Shown here one piece after another: positions 46,604 through 56,026 of a stretch of DNA of 64,000 nt. The translations under genes were made by a program, and so were the position numbers. The stretch comes from Methylobacterium sp. E-005 (lineage in GTDB: Bacteria > Pseudomonadota > Alphaproteobacteria > Rhizobiales > Beijerinckiaceae): assembly GCF_022829725.1 (NCBI RefSeq), contig NZ_JAKSYG010000240.1:62001-126000 (forward strand), given 5' to 3'. The notes beneath the pieces were generated by a model. The model did no database searches, had not been told where the DNA came from, and saw only the letters and a program-made list of their open reading frames with translations. Positions within the stretch are counted from its first letter, which is position 1; every line of letters begins with the position of its first letter.

Positions 46604-46842
46604 GATCTGCCGAGGCCCGTCCCCGTTCGAGACGGCGCGTCCTGCCGCGCAGGCCGCAGCGTCGCGGACGGTCCGGATCGAGGGGGTTGCCCGGCTGTAG
46701 CACCGCCGACGCGCAGCGGCAAAGGCCAGGTGCGAAGGGACGCGGGCGACGCGGTCGGCTCGACGCGCCATCCACGCACTGACAGCCTGGACCCGGCGCG
46801 GTCATCACCGCGCGGTGGCTCAGCCGCGCAAGGCCCGCGGGC

Positions 46843-47802
46843 TCATGACTTGATGTAGCGCAGCAACGTCTTGTCGGTGACGAGGTCGAAGGGGATCCAG
46901 TCGTATTGCTGGACCGGCTCGTGGCGGATCAGCTTCGCGGCATCCTCGACGGCGCGCCCGCCTTCGAGGGCCGCATCCTGGAACACGGTGACATGGATCC
47001 GCCGGCTGCGCATGGCGCCGATCCCGTCAAGCGTCCCGTCCACACCGCCGATCAGGATCTGATCCCGCGGGATCTTGGCGGCCTCGAGCGCGTCCGCGGC
47101 CCCCATCGCCATCTCGTCGTTGTTGGCGGCGATCGCGTCGATCCTGCGTCCCTCGGCCAGCCATCGCGCGACGAGGGCGGCGGCCCGCTTGCGGTCCCAG
47201 TCCGCGGCCTCTTCGGCAGCGATCGTGATGCCGGGAAAGTCGTCCAGAACCTCCTTGACGCCCTGCGTGCGCAGGGCCGAGGCCGAATGGGAGGCCGGCC
47301 CCCGGATGATCGCGAGCCGGCCCCTGCCGTTCATCAGCTGCGCCAGCATGGACATCTGCAGCCGTCCGGCGACCAGGTCGTTCGGCAGGGCGAGGGCGAC
47401 CCGCCCGGCAAACCAATCCTCGCGCGGCCCGTTATTCACGTAGACCAGGGGGATATCCGCTTCCTGTGCGAGGCGCGTGATCTCCCGCGTCGCCGCCGCC
47501 TCCACGGGGAGGATGATCAGCGCATCGACCTTGTCGCGGATGAACGCCTTGACCTGCTCGATCTGCGTCGCGCCGTCTCCGGTCTCCGCATGGGCGAACC
47601 GAACGGTCAGATCCGCATGGGTCTTGGCCCGCTCCTGGATCCCGTCGCGGAGGAACTGGAAGAACGCGACGGGCGGCACCATCGAGACGCCGATCGTGGC
47701 GGCCGAGGCGGAAATCGGGGCCCAGCCCAACGCGATCAGGAGGATCACGACGAGCCGCGCGCCCAGGCGGCGGGCGGCGCGGGATCGGGGTTTCGAAATC
47801 AT
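46843..47802 (-). CDS. Sugar-type periplasmic binding protein
   Basis: 319 residues with an N-terminal signal (RLGARLVVILLIALGWAPIS). The Peripla_BP_4 fold (RbsB-like) has VKAFIRDKVDALIILPVEA, PLVYVNNGPR and AANNDEMAMGAADALEAAKI. Such proteins bind ribose, inositol or similar ligands for an ABC transporter or a chemoreceptor. No permease or ATPase is nearby, and the chemoreceptor gene lies 80 bp upstream on the same strand, so it could serve chemotaxis. Confidence 0.85.
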   Translation of the reverse strand: MISKPRSRAARRLGARLVVILLIALGWAPISASAATIGVSMVPPVAFFQFLRDGIQERAKTHADLTVRFAHAETGDGATQIEQVKAFIRDKVDALIILPVEAAATREITRLAQEADIPLVYVNNGPREDWFAGRVALALPNDLVAGRLQMSMLAQLMNGRGRLAIIRGPASHSASALRTQGVKEVLDDFPGITIAAEEAADWDRKRAAALVARWLAEGRRIDAIAANNDEMAMGAADALEAAKIPRDQILIGGVDGTLDGIGAMRSRRIHVTVFQDAALEGGRAVEDAAKLIRHEPVQQYDWIPFDLVTDKTLLRYIKS

Positions 47803-47882
47803 TGCGGTTGTCTCTCGGATCGATCGGGCGGGCGGCGGGTGGCGATCACCGCCGGCCGCGGCGGTGGCGTCGGGAGCGGGGC

Positions 47883-49592
47883 TCAGGCAGCCCGGATGGT
47901 GCGGAGAAAGCGGTCGACCTCGCCGCCCAGCTGCTCGGCCTGGCCCGACAGCGCGTTGGCCGCGTCCAGAACCTGCGCGGCGGCGGAGCCGGCCTGCTGC
48001 GCCCGGCTGGCGACGCCGGTGATCGTCGCCGTGACCTCCCCGGTCCCGGTCGCCGCCTGGGTGATGTTGAGAGCGATCTCCCGTGTCGCCGTATTCTGCT
48101 CCTCGACCGCCGCCGCGATCGACGCTGCCGCGGCGCTCATGTCCTGGATCCGGGTCGTGATCCCCGTGATGGCCGCGACGACCTCGGACGTGAACCCCTG
48201 GATCGTCGCCACGTGACGCGCGATATCGTCGGTCGCCGCAGCGGTCTGGCCAGCGAGCGCCTTGACCTCGGACGCGACGACGGCGAAGCCGCGCCCGGCC
48301 TCCCCGGCCCGGGCCGCCTCGATCGTGGCGTTCAGGGCCAGGAGGTTGGTCTGCTTGGCCAGCGTCGCGATGATGCCGACGACGTCGCCGATCTGCGACG
48401 CCGCACCGCTGAGGGCCTGCACCAGCGTGGCGGTCTGTGCGGCTTCCCCGGCGACGCTGCCGGCCATCGCGGACGAGACCTCGGCCTGACGGCCGACATC
48501 GCGGACCGATGTCTCGAGGTCTCCGGCCGCCGCGGCCACCATCTTGACGTTGGCCGTAGCCTGCTCGGCCGCACTCGCCACGGCGGTCGACTGCCCCGCC
48601 GTCTCGCTGGCGATCCCCGTCATCGCTTCGGCCGTCTTGCGCAGCTGCGCGGACGCCGCCGAGAGCGCGGTCACGATCCCGCCGACCGCCGTCTCGAAGC
48701 GGTTAGCCAGCTCGACCATGGCCTGACGGCTCTGTTCCTCGGCCTGCCGACGGGCTTCGGTCGCCTCGCGTTCCAGGATCCTGGCCCGCTGCATGTTGTC
48801 CTGGAAGACCCGTACGGCCGCCGCCATGGCTCCGATCTCGTCGACGCGGCCGAGACCCGGGACAGTCACGTCGAGCTCGTTAGCCGACAGGCGCCGCATC
48901 ACGCCAGTCATCGTCATGATCGGCGTCGCCACCCTGCGGACGACGAAGATACTGACCACCAGGGTCAGGATCGCCGCGACGCCGAGCGCGATGGTCACCG
49001 AGAGGGTCGACGTCCGGCCCACCGCGTCAGCCGCCGCGCTCCGCTCGGCCACCCGCGCCTGCCGGTGCGCGAGCACCGCACGCACCGCCGTCCGGAACGC
49101 GTCCGCGTCCTTGCCGAAAGCCCCGAACCCGACCGCGTCGGCGAGGGCGTGCTCACCGGCCCGATCGAGGGCCGAGACTTGGCTCTCGATCGCGAGGAAG
49201 TGCTGCCACGCCTCCCGAAGGCGGTGCGCGAGTGCCTGTTCCTCCGGGCCGGACACCGTCGGTGCGTAGCGGCTCCAGGCGGCTGAGAAGACTTCCTGCG
49301 CCTTCTGAAGCTGATCCGCGTAGGTTCGAGCCTCCGCTGCCCCGCGGGCGCTGTGGGCGAGAACACCCAAGGCGCGGAGTTCCTGGCTCACTTCGTTCAT
49401 GAGGCCCAGATTCGCCGCCGCGTCGATTTCACCCACGACTGACTGCGCCGAGTTATTGATCAGTCGAACGCGCGTGATCGCAAAAAGTCCGATGACCATT
49501 GCGAGCAAGAATAAGATAACGAACGATCCAACGATGATTTTTCTCAAACTGAAGAACGATCTCCATCGTGAAGAACTAAAGTTCGACCCCAT
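47883..49592 (-). CDS. Methyl-accepting chemotaxis protein
   Basis: 569 residues. Two membrane helices ([20 protein letters not shown] near 19-40 and [20 protein letters not shown] near 198-218) flank a four-helix-type periplasmic ligand domain of about 155 residues. A HAMP domain (about 220-275) and the MCP signalling domain with the hairpin tip [20 protein letters not shown] follow. There is no CheR/CheB pentapeptide at the C-terminus. The following binding protein gene suggests indirect sensing of a sugar-like ligand (inference). Confidence 0.93.
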   Translation of the reverse strand: MGSNFSSSRWRSFFSLRKIIVGSFVILFLLAMVIGLFAITRVRLINNSAQSVVGEIDAAANLGLMNEVSQELRALGVLAHSARGAAEARTYADQLQKAQEVFSAAWSRYAPTVSGPEEQALAHRLREAWQHFLAIESQVSALDRAGEHALADAVGFGAFGKDADAFRTAVRAVLAHRQARVAERSAAADAVGRTSTLSVTIALGVAAILTLVVSIFVVRRVATPIMTMTGVMRRLSANELDVTVPGLGRVDEIGAMAAAVRVFQDNMQRARILEREATEARRQAEEQSRQAMVELANRFETAVGGIVTALSAASAQLRKTAEAMTGIASETAGQSTAVASAAEQATANVKMVAAAAGDLETSVRDVGRQAEVSSAMAGSVAGEAAQTATLVQALSGAASQIGDVVGIIATLAKQTNLLALNATIEAARAGEAGRGFAVVASEVKALAGQTAAATDDIARHVATIQGFTSEVVAAITGITTRIQDMSAAAASIAAAVEEQNTATREIALNITQAATGTGEVTATITGVASRAQQAGSAAAQVLDAANALSGQAEQLGGEVDRFLRTIRAA

Positions 49593-50189
49593 GAAAAAAC
49601 CTGCATACGCTGATGACCTTGCCGATCTGCTTAACCAGTCGTCCTGCGTGCATCAACTAAAATTCCAGTCGATGACGAGATGATCATATTAAAATCCAAG
49701 TCGGATAGAGCGACGAACAGGATGCCGCATGAGACGCCAATTTTCCCAAATGACTATTGATGTCTAGCACTAGAAGAAACTTGAAGAATGTTGATTTGTC
49801 GATGTCGGCATCATCGGCCCATTTCAGGGCACCGTGTTCGGCGGCGCCGGCATTCGTGCCGGCGCGCCCGGCGGTGCGGAAGGCGCCGGCTTGGGATCGT
49901 CTCGCGTGAAGCCACGTCCGCCAGGGTGTGGTGTCGTCATCACCGCGCAGGAATCCGCCCGCCCTCACGGGCGGGCGCGGGCGGGCGGGCGCCGGGCCCT
50001 GACTGTCGTGGGATAATGGAACCGGGAATAGGATAATCTCGCGTCGCGAGCCTGCGGCGGCAAAGCGGAGGTCCGGCCGCAGGCAGTGGCACGCGGCCGA
50101 CCACGACTTCGGGGCCAAGAACGGACCGGGTGTTCAGACGATGCGGCCAGCCTCCCGGACAATCTGCACCAATCGCCGGGGGGCTGGGG
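49593..50189. other. Gene-poor stretch upstream of the chemoreceptor
   Basis: The first 150 bp are AT-rich and serve as leader to the chemoreceptor gene. Then DNA turns very GC-rich, with a hairpin GCCCGCCCTCACGGGCGGGC at about 49958-49977 and a CTCGCG-T-CGCGAG palindrome near 50038. Short open frames exist on both strands but none has a convincing start or domain. No promoter can be assigned. Confidence 0.6.
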
Positions 50190-50564
50190 TCACGCCACGG
50201 CAGAGCTCCGCCTGACGATCGTCCGAAGGGACGTATCGGCCCCCGCATGCATAAATCCGGGATCGGCAGCCCTCGCCCTGGCGACAAGCTCGGTCCGGAG
50301 CGGTTGCAAGTGCTTGCGCGCTTCGGCGATGTCGAACTGGGTTTGCAGGCCCATCAGTGTTTCCATCTCGATGCCAAACACCGTCTCGATCCGGAACGCC
50401 AATTCGGCAGTCAGGGGAACCTTCTCGTTCAGAAAATCAAACAGGGCCTGACGCGGCACGTCCAGCAGGCTGGCAGCATCCATGACGGTCAGGTTACGGG
50501 GCTCGATGACATTGCGAAGAACGTAGCCACCCGGGTGGCCAGGATTTTGCAGTCGATAGGTCAT
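50190..50564 (-). CDS. HigA-like helix-turn-helix antitoxin, first copy
   Basis: 124 residues from the ATG at 50564 (an ATG at 50573 is possible). The HigA-type XRE domain is MTYRLQNPGHPGGYVLRNVI ... LTVMDAASLLDVPRQALFDF, followed by the LTAELAFRIETVFGIEME and LMGLQTQFDIAEAR helices typical of the HigA/VapI addiction-module antidote. A HigB-type toxin gene, normally just upstream, is not visible in the 482 bp before it. It is about half identical to the second copy by eye. Confidence 0.8.
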   Translation of the reverse strand: MTYRLQNPGHPGGYVLRNVIEPRNLTVMDAASLLDVPRQALFDFLNEKVPLTAELAFRIETVFGIEMETLMGLQTQFDIAEARKHLQPLRTELVARARAADPGFMHAGADTSLRTIVRRSSAVA

Positions 50565-51046
50565 AGCCAGCATACCTTTCTCGATAGATCTTCGCAGCCC
50601 GTCCGTCTTTGGGTCGGAAACGGAGATCAAAGCCCAGAAAGCTTCTGTCATTCCCTGTGAATGAAGCAGATGATGCTACTACGCTGAACTTTGCGCACGG
50701 TTCCACGAGTCGGGATCCGTCCATGAATGTCTGCCTGGCTGCGCAGCCTGATGATCGAACGTACTGCTCTTAGCGGATCAAACGAACCGCTTCAGTTTCA
50801 GTTCTACGAAACGCGTTTCTTCAAAACGCTTGTTATCGTCACGGCGCGATCATCTTACAGACCGCATCCCAGTGCGACACCCGCCTTTGCGGGGCTGCCC
50901 CTGGCGCAAGCCCCGCCCGCCATGGGACCGTCAGACGCGCGCCGGTTGCGACGAAACCCGGGTGCCGTTCCCTCTCCGATACGATCGGGAACGGCACCAA
51001 GGCGCCCACGACGGACATGGTGGCGTAGTGTCCCGTCCGGCGCCCC
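50565..51046. other. Spacer between the two HigA-like genes
   Basis: No supported gene. A perfect 12-bp palindrome GAAACGCGTTTC at 50808-50819 lies about 245 bp upstream of the first HigA-like start and may be an operator. Base composition drops compared with the rest of the window. Open frames on the plus strand here have no recognisable product. Confidence 0.55.
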
Positions 51047-51385
51047 TCAGGCGGCGGACCGGCCCGCAACTCTCCTCGGCTGGGACCTCTGCTTGCTGAC
51101 CAGTTGCATCTGGACCGCACGATCACGCTGGCGCAGGACAGCCAAATCGAAGCGCGTCTGCATTTCCATGAGCGCTTCTGCGTTGAACCCGAACGCTTTC
51201 TCGATCTGGAACGCGATCTCGACCGTCAAGCTGGCTCGCTCAGCCATGAAGTCAGACAAGCCCTGGCGGGTCACGCCCAATGCGGCGGCGGCCCCCATGA
51301 TGGTCAGATTACGCGGCTCGAAAATCTTGCGCCGCACAAATCCGCCCGGGTGAAAGGGCTTCGCGAGTGAGTATCCGGTGTCCAT
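51047..51385 (-). CDS. HigA-like helix-turn-helix antitoxin, second copy
   Basis: 112 residues. ATG with AGGGG about 8 nt upstream. Its core (HPGGFVRRKIFEPRNLTIMG ... AALGVTRQGLSDFMAERASL ... AFQIEKAFGFNAEALMEMQT) matches HigA antitoxins and aligns well with the first copy. No HigB toxin frame precedes it in the AT-richer 500 bp upstream. Orphan antitoxins of this kind can act as plain repressors. Role is inference. Confidence 0.8.
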   Translation of the reverse strand: MDTGYSLAKPFHPGGFVRRKIFEPRNLTIMGAAAALGVTRQGLSDFMAERASLTVEIAFQIEKAFGFNAEALMEMQTRFDLAVLRQRDRAVQMQLVSKQRSQPRRVAGRSAA

Positions 51386-51933
51386 TGTGCATTCCCCTCA
51401 TACTTCTGCGTTATTTCTACGTCATCGTCATGTACTTATTTTCTAAAGACGCGGGCCGAGCGCACCTTGCATCAAACGCTTTACTTACTCTTGGAAAACA
51501 AACGCCCCACGACATTCGCGCTCGCGCGATCAGATCGCGCGATGAGTGATGTGATCGCCTATCCGATATTGGGATATAATCTTTTAAGATCCGATCTTTC
51601 CCGAAGATCTATTTCAAAAACACTGTATTCACCGACTCTGATCTCCAGAGGCGTGTGAAATAACAAAGGGACCATCGAGCGTCAAGCAATTAGGAGATGC
51701 CGCTGGCAGAAATTCTGCAGCCTTCCGCTGTATTCAATCAAACCGCAAAACCAAATCTCAAGGCCTAACCTTGAAAGACTTTGACGACAGAAGGAAATTC
51801 AATTGGGCGACAGCCACATTGCGGCGACGCTGATCCCGTATCCGCCCTTGAAACCGATTGGAACGGCGCTGTGACGCCCTCACGGTTATCCACAGGCTTG
51901 ACGCGAAGGGGCGATGCAACCAAGCTCGACAGC
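51386..51933. other. AT-rich leader region with inverted repeats
   Basis: About 550 bp of lower-GC DNA with no supported gene. A perfect inverted repeat TCGCGCGATC-A-GATCGCGCGA sits at 51522-51542 and may be an operator or hairpin. One consensus DnaA box (TTATCCACA) is at 51886-51894. The promoter for the riboswitch transcript should lie in the final 100 bp but I cannot assign clear -35/-10 elements. Confidence 0.55.
51522..51542. repeat. Perfect 21-bp inverted repeat
   Basis: Two 10-bp arms, TCGCGCGATC and GATCGCGCGA, flank a single A. It lies 137 bp upstream of the second HigA-like gene. HigA-type regulators bind palindromes upstream of their own gene, so this is a candidate operator, though the distance is long. 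Confidence 0.6.
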
Positions 51934-52101
51934 GACGGTTCCCCTCGGGGATCAAAAGGGAACGCAGGGAGGGGTTCGCCCCGAAGCCGCGGCTGCCCCC
52001 GCAACTGTGAGCGGAGAGCCCTTCACCACCACGTCACTGGGTCGAGAGATTCGGGAAGACGGTGTCAGGGCGGCGACCCGCGAGCCAGGAGACCTGCCGT
52101 C
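51934..52101 (+). promoter_or_regulatory. Cobalamin (B12) riboswitch
   Basis: All conserved cobalamin-riboswitch blocks are present in order. They are the P1 arm GACGG (51934-51938), AAAAGGGAA near 51954, the core GGCTGCCCCCGCAACTGTGA with AGCGG following (51991-52014), CACTGGG near 52035, CGGGAAG near 52052, GACCCGCG and the B12 box AGCCAGGAGACCTGCC (52083-52098), then the P1 partner CCGTC (52097-52101). It lies 287 bp upstream of the TonB-dependent receptor. Binding of adenosyl- or other cobalamin normally shuts off the downstream genes. Confidence 0.96.
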
Positions 52102-52142
52102 AGCCGTGGTCACACGCGAAACGCGTCGGGCGGGGTGTCCTG

Positions 52143-52162
52143 ACGGGTGTCGAGACGCCCGT
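52143..52162 (+). promoter_or_regulatory. Hairpin after the riboswitch, possible expression platform
   Basis: ACGGGTGTC-GA-GACGCCCGT can fold into a 9-bp stem (one G-U pair), 41 bp after the riboswitch. There is no following U-run, so if it regulates it would act on translation or by Rho rather than intrinsic termination. About 225 nt separate it from the receptor start. Confidence 0.4.
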
Positions 52163-52388
52163 GCGTGAGCGCGGTCGACGCGGCCTCGTTCGCGGTGACG
52201 TGCCACAGCAAGCGCGCCCGCGACGCCTGTCCCGATGTCCGTCCACGCCACCACCACTCTCGTTTCCGCGCGTCCGGAGCACCTGCGCGCAGGTAGCAGG
52301 GCGTCCAGGAGCAACGAGAGAGTGACATGTTATTACATTGCGTGTATGGCTTCGGGAGGCCGCGGGTCGCGCCAGGATCCCGTGCTCC

Positions 52389-54572
52389 ATGTTCTGTCCG
52401 ACGCGTCGCCCCCGCTTCAGCGGGCCAGTTCCGCTCTGCGGCATCCTCATCGCGCTCCTGGCAAGCCCGTCCGCCGCGCAGGAGACCATCGCCCTGGATC
52501 AGCTCTCGGTTGAGGGGGACGGCGGGGATGCGAACCGTGCCAGCCCGACCGGGCTCAACCTGCGCACCCGGGACCGGACGGCGAGCCGCCTGGGCCTGAC
52601 GCCGCTGGAGACCCCGGCCAGCCTCGACATCGTGTCGGGTGAGACCGCGCGGCTGCGCGGCCAGGACACGATCGCCGAGGCCGTGACGCAGGACGCCACC
52701 GGCATCACCACGATCGCGGCGCCCGGCAACGGCAACGGCGCGTTCACGTCCCGGGGCTTCGCCGGCCCGAACTCGATCCAGCAGCTCTACGACGGCACGC
52801 GCTTCTATGTCGGCGCCAACACCGTGACCTTCCCGTTCGACACGTGGAACGTCGAGCGGATCGAGGTGCTGCGCGGGCCGTCCTCGGTGCTCTACGGCGA
52901 CGGCGCGATCGGCGGCGTCATCAACGTGGTGCCCAAGAAGCCAGTCTTCGTGCCGATCAACGCCGCCCGCGCGGTGGTGGGCACCGACGGCGTGGCGCGG
53001 CTCGCCTTCGATTCCGGCGGCGGGCTCGGGCAGGCCGAGTTCGGCGATACCTTCGCGTACCGCCTCAACGTCAGCGGCAACCGCGCCGACGGCTGGATCC
53101 GGCCGGAGGGCGATTTCCGCAATCTCGCAGTCTCCGCTGCCCTGCTGTTCCGGCCGAGCGCAGACCTCGCATTCACGCTGAGCCACGACCTCGGCTACCA
53201 GGAGCCTGCGCGCTACTGGGGCACGCCCCTGGTCGAGGGACGGATCCCGGACCTCATCCGGTTCAACAACTACAATGTCCGAGATGCGAAGATCACCTGG
53301 GCCGACAACTGGACCCAGCTCAAGACCGAGTGGACGCCCTCGGCCGACATCACGGTCCGCAACACCGCCTATCGGCTCACCAGCCGGCGCCACTGGCTCG
53401 ATGTCGAGCAATACTCCGTCAACCGCAGCACCGGGCTGGTGGACCGGGGCGACTATCTGGAGATCTATCACAGCCAGGAACAGGTCGGGGACCGGCTCGA
53501 CGCGACTGTCCGGGGCAGCCTGTTCGGGCTGCCGAACCAGTTCGTGGCCGGCTTCGATGTGAACCACATCGACTTCCGGCACACCAACAACTTCTACTTC
53601 GACCAGACGACCAGCGTGCCGCTCGCTGGCTACGATCCGGGTTTCTTCCCGCAGAACGGCCGCGCACGCCCGGCCTACGCTACGCAAACGAGCCAAGCCT
53701 CGATCTTCGCCGAGGACCGGGTGATCCTCTCGGATGGCCTCTCGTTCCTCACGGGCGTGCGCCTCGACGTGCCGACCCTGAACCGGGAGGACCTGCAGAC
53801 CGGCTCGCGTTTCGCGAAGACCTACCACGCGCTCGGATACCGGTTCGGCCTCGTCTACAACCCGACGCCGGACAGCGCGCTCTACGCCCAGTACAGTTTC
53901 GCCACCGATCCGGTGAACAGCCTGATCACGCTGTCGCAATCGCTGGCGGGCTTCAGGCTCGCTACCGGCGATCAGGTCGAGCTGGGCGCCAAGGGACTGG
54001 CCTTCGACGGCGCGCTGGAATGGACGATTACCGGCTACCAGATCGTCAAGGACAACCTGATCTCGGCGGTGCCGGGCCGGCCGACACTCAGCACGCAGGT
54101 TGGAAGCCAGTCGTCGTCGGGCTTCGAACTGGCGCTTGGCTGGCGCTTCGCCCCGGGCTGGCGGCTCGACGGCAATCTGGCCCTCCTGCACGCGCAATAT
54201 GACCGGTTCGACCAGACCGTGAACGGCGCCACCGTCTCGTATGCCGGCAACCAGCCGATCGATGTGCCCGAGCGCGTCGCCAACCTCTGGCTGACCTGGG
54301 ATGTCGCGCGCGACTGGACCGCGCGGGTGGGGCTCCAGAACGTGGGCCAAGTCTACAGCGACTTCGGCAACACGGCGCGGCGCCCGGCCTACAACCTCGT
54401 CAACCTCGTGCTCGATCGTCAGGTCACGGCGGATTCGCGCCTGTCCATGCGGGTCTACAACCTGTTCGACAGGGTCTACGCGATCAGCGGCAATACGGTG
54501 AACGGGATCGGCACCAACTGGCTGCTCGGGCGCCCGCGCTCGATCGAGGTCGCCTACACGGTGACGTGGTGA
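52389..54572 (+). CDS. TonB-dependent outer-membrane receptor under a cobalamin riboswitch
   Basis: 727 residues. The signal peptide MFCPTRRPRFSGPVPLCG... ends near ASPSAAQ. A TonB-box-like TIALDQLSVEG follows, then the plug (DIVSGETARLRGQDTIAEAV, RIEVLRGPSSVLYGDGAIGG) and a 22-strand-type barrel ending RPRSIEVAYTVTW. The plug matches FhuA/FoxA-type siderophore receptors more than classic BtuB. With the B12 riboswitch upstream, the likely cargo is a corrinoid or a cobalt chelate (inference). The ATG at 52389 was chosen for the signal peptide. It overlaps the PepSY gene. Confidence 0.92.
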   Translation: MFCPTRRPRFSGPVPLCGILIALLASPSAAQETIALDQLSVEGDGGDANRASPTGLNLRTRDRTASRLGLTPLETPASLDIVSGETARLRGQDTIAEAVTQDATGITTIAAPGNGNGAFTSRGFAGPNSIQQLYDGTRFYVGANTVTFPFDTWNVERIEVLRGPSSVLYGDGAIGGVINVVPKKPVFVPINAARAVVGTDGVARLAFDSGGGLGQAEFGDTFAYRLNVSGNRADGWIRPEGDFRNLAVSAALLFRPSADLAFTLSHDLGYQEPARYWGTPLVEGRIPDLIRFNNYNVRDAKITWADNWTQLKTEWTPSADITVRNTAYRLTSRRHWLDVEQYSVNRSTGLVDRGDYLEIYHSQEQVGDRLDATVRGSLFGLPNQFVAGFDVNHIDFRHTNNFYFDQTTSVPLAGYDPGFFPQNGRARPAYATQTSQASIFAEDRVILSDGLSFLTGVRLDVPTLNREDLQTGSRFAKTYHALGYRFGLVYNPTPDSALYAQYSFATDPVNSLITLSQSLAGFRLATGDQVELGAKGLAFDGALEWTITGYQIVKDNLISAVPGRPTLSTQVGSQSSSGFELALGWRFAPGWRLDGNLALLHAQYDRFDQTVNGATVSYAGNQPIDVPERVANLWLTWDVARDWTARVGLQNVGQVYSDFGNTARRPAYNLVNLVLDRQVTADSRLSMRVYNLFDRVYAISGNTVNGIGTNWLLGRPRSIEVAYTVTW

Positions 54573-56026
54573 GCCTGCCGCGGCGCCTCGGCAAGGCGGG
54601 GCGACGCTGGCTCATCCTGTTCCACCGCTGGTCCGGCATCGCCGCGGGGCTGTTCTTCGCCCTGTGGATTTTGTCCGGGCTGGTGATGCTCTACGTGCCG
54701 TTCCCGACGCTCACCGAGGCCGAGCGTCTGGCGCGGCTCGCGCCGATCGCCTGGGACGACGTCGCCGTTGCGCCGGAGGATGCGCTTCGCACCGGCGGGC
54801 TCCGGGGCGTGCCGGCCGCCTTCGGGCTGGACATGCAGGGTGGCGAGCCCGTCTACCGGATCACCGGCCACGACGGCGCCCGGGCGACGGTCTCGGCACG
54901 GACCGGCGCGCGGCTTGGTCCGCTGACGCCCGCGGACGCGCTGCGTCTCGCGGGCGAAGGGGCCCCCGACGCACGGGTCGAGTCGGTCGCGCGGGACCAA
55001 TGGACCGTCACGGCCCGCTATGATCCGCTGCGACCTTTCCTGAAGGTGGCCCTCGGCGACGTTTCCGGAACCGAACTCTACGTGTCGCAGGTCACCGGCG
55101 AGATCGCCCTCGACACGACCCGCTCCGAGCGGGCCTGGAACTGGGTCGGCGCGGTGGCGCACTGGATCTACCTCACCCCGCTGCGCGCCCGGCCGGAGCT
55201 CTGGCGGGCGGTACTCCTGTGGCTCTCCGGCTTGGCGGCCCTCGGCGCGCTCAGCGGGGGCACGATCGGAATCTGGCGCCTGCGCGTTCGGCGGCGCTAC
55301 GCGGGCGGGACCGTGACGCCCTATCGTGGACTTACGCGCTGGCATCACCTGCTCGGCCTCGCGGGCGGCCTCGGGCTGAGCTCGTTCATCGTCAGCGGCT
55401 GGATCTCCATGAACCCGAACAGCTGGTTCACCTCCGTCAGCCCGCCCGCGGAGTTGCGCGCCGCCTATGCCGGAACCCCGCCCACCCTCGGGCTCGACCC
55501 GCAACGCCTGCGCGATTTCGCCGGACCGGAGACCCGCGCCCTACGCTTCGCCGCCATCGGTGGACGCTGGTGGATCGTCGCCGAGGCGCCGGGCGGCCCG
55601 CGGACGATCGGGACGGACGGCGCGACTGTCCTCGACGCGCGCCTCATCGCGGCGGCCGCGGCAGGCGGTTTCGCGGGCGGCCCCCTCCGATCGATCCGCC
55701 TGCTGACAGCCTACGATGCCTACTGGTATCCCCACGGGGCCGACCCACGGCCGCTTCCGGTGATGCGCCTGCGCTTCGGCGACGCGGCGGCCACATGGCT
55801 CCATATCGATCCCCGGGATGGCACACTCCTCCAGCGCCTGGACCGCTCGGGCCGGATCAATCGCTGGCTGTTCGATGCGGCGCACCGACTGGACCTGCCG
55901 GGGCTCACCGGCAACCGGTCTCTGCACGATGCGGCCCAGTGGATCCTGAACCTGCTGGCGGCCGGCATCGCGCTCACCGGTATCGCGGCAGGCTGGCGAC
56001 GCCTGCGCCGGACCCTGTCCGCCTAA
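54566..56026 (+). CDS. PepSY-domain membrane protein
   Basis: 486 residues with a GTG start (54566 or 54569) overlapping the receptor stop, so translation is coupled. Four membrane helices are visible: WLILFHRWSGIAAGLFFALW (with the H-R-W heme-type His) near 13-35, another near 195-225 (AVLLWLSGLAALGALSGG), one near 258-280 (RWHHLLGLAGGLGLSS) and one at the end (ILNLLAAGIALTGIAAGWRR). This is the PepSY_TM family (PiuB-like) often encoded with siderophore receptors and thought to act as an inner-membrane reductase. Its substrate here would be a corrinoid or metal complex (inference). Confidence 0.88.
   Translation: MVSLPRRLGKAGRRWLILFHRWSGIAAGLFFALWILSGLVMLYVPFPTLTEAERLARLAPIAWDDVAVAPEDALRTGGLRGVPAAFGLDMQGGEPVYRITGHDGARATVSARTGARLGPLTPADALRLAGEGAPDARVESVARDQWTVTARYDPLRPFLKVALGDVSGTELYVSQVTGEIALDTTRSERAWNWVGAVAHWIYLTPLRARPELWRAVLLWLSGLAALGALSGGTIGIWRLRVRRRYAGGTVTPYRGLTRWHHLLGLAGGLGLSSFIVSGWISMNPNSWFTSVSPPAELRAAYAGTPPTLGLDPQRLRDFAGPETRALRFAAIGGRWWIVAEAPGGPRTIGTDGATVLDARLIAAAAAGGFAGGPLRSIRLLTAYDAYWYPHGADPRPLPVMRLRFGDAAATWLHIDPRDGTLLQRLDRSGRINRWLFDAAHRLDLPGLTGNRSLHDAAQWILNLLAAGIALTGIAAGWRRLRRTLSA

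Noticed and set aside
49684-50118. 144-codon minus-strand frame in the gap before the first HigA-like gene
   Set aside because: No ribosome binding site, no domain, and it runs through palindromic GC-rich DNA.
51886-51894. TTATCCACA, a consensus DnaA box
   Set aside because: A single 9-mer is expected about once by chance in a window of this size; there is no cluster, AT-rich unwinding element or replication gene nearby.
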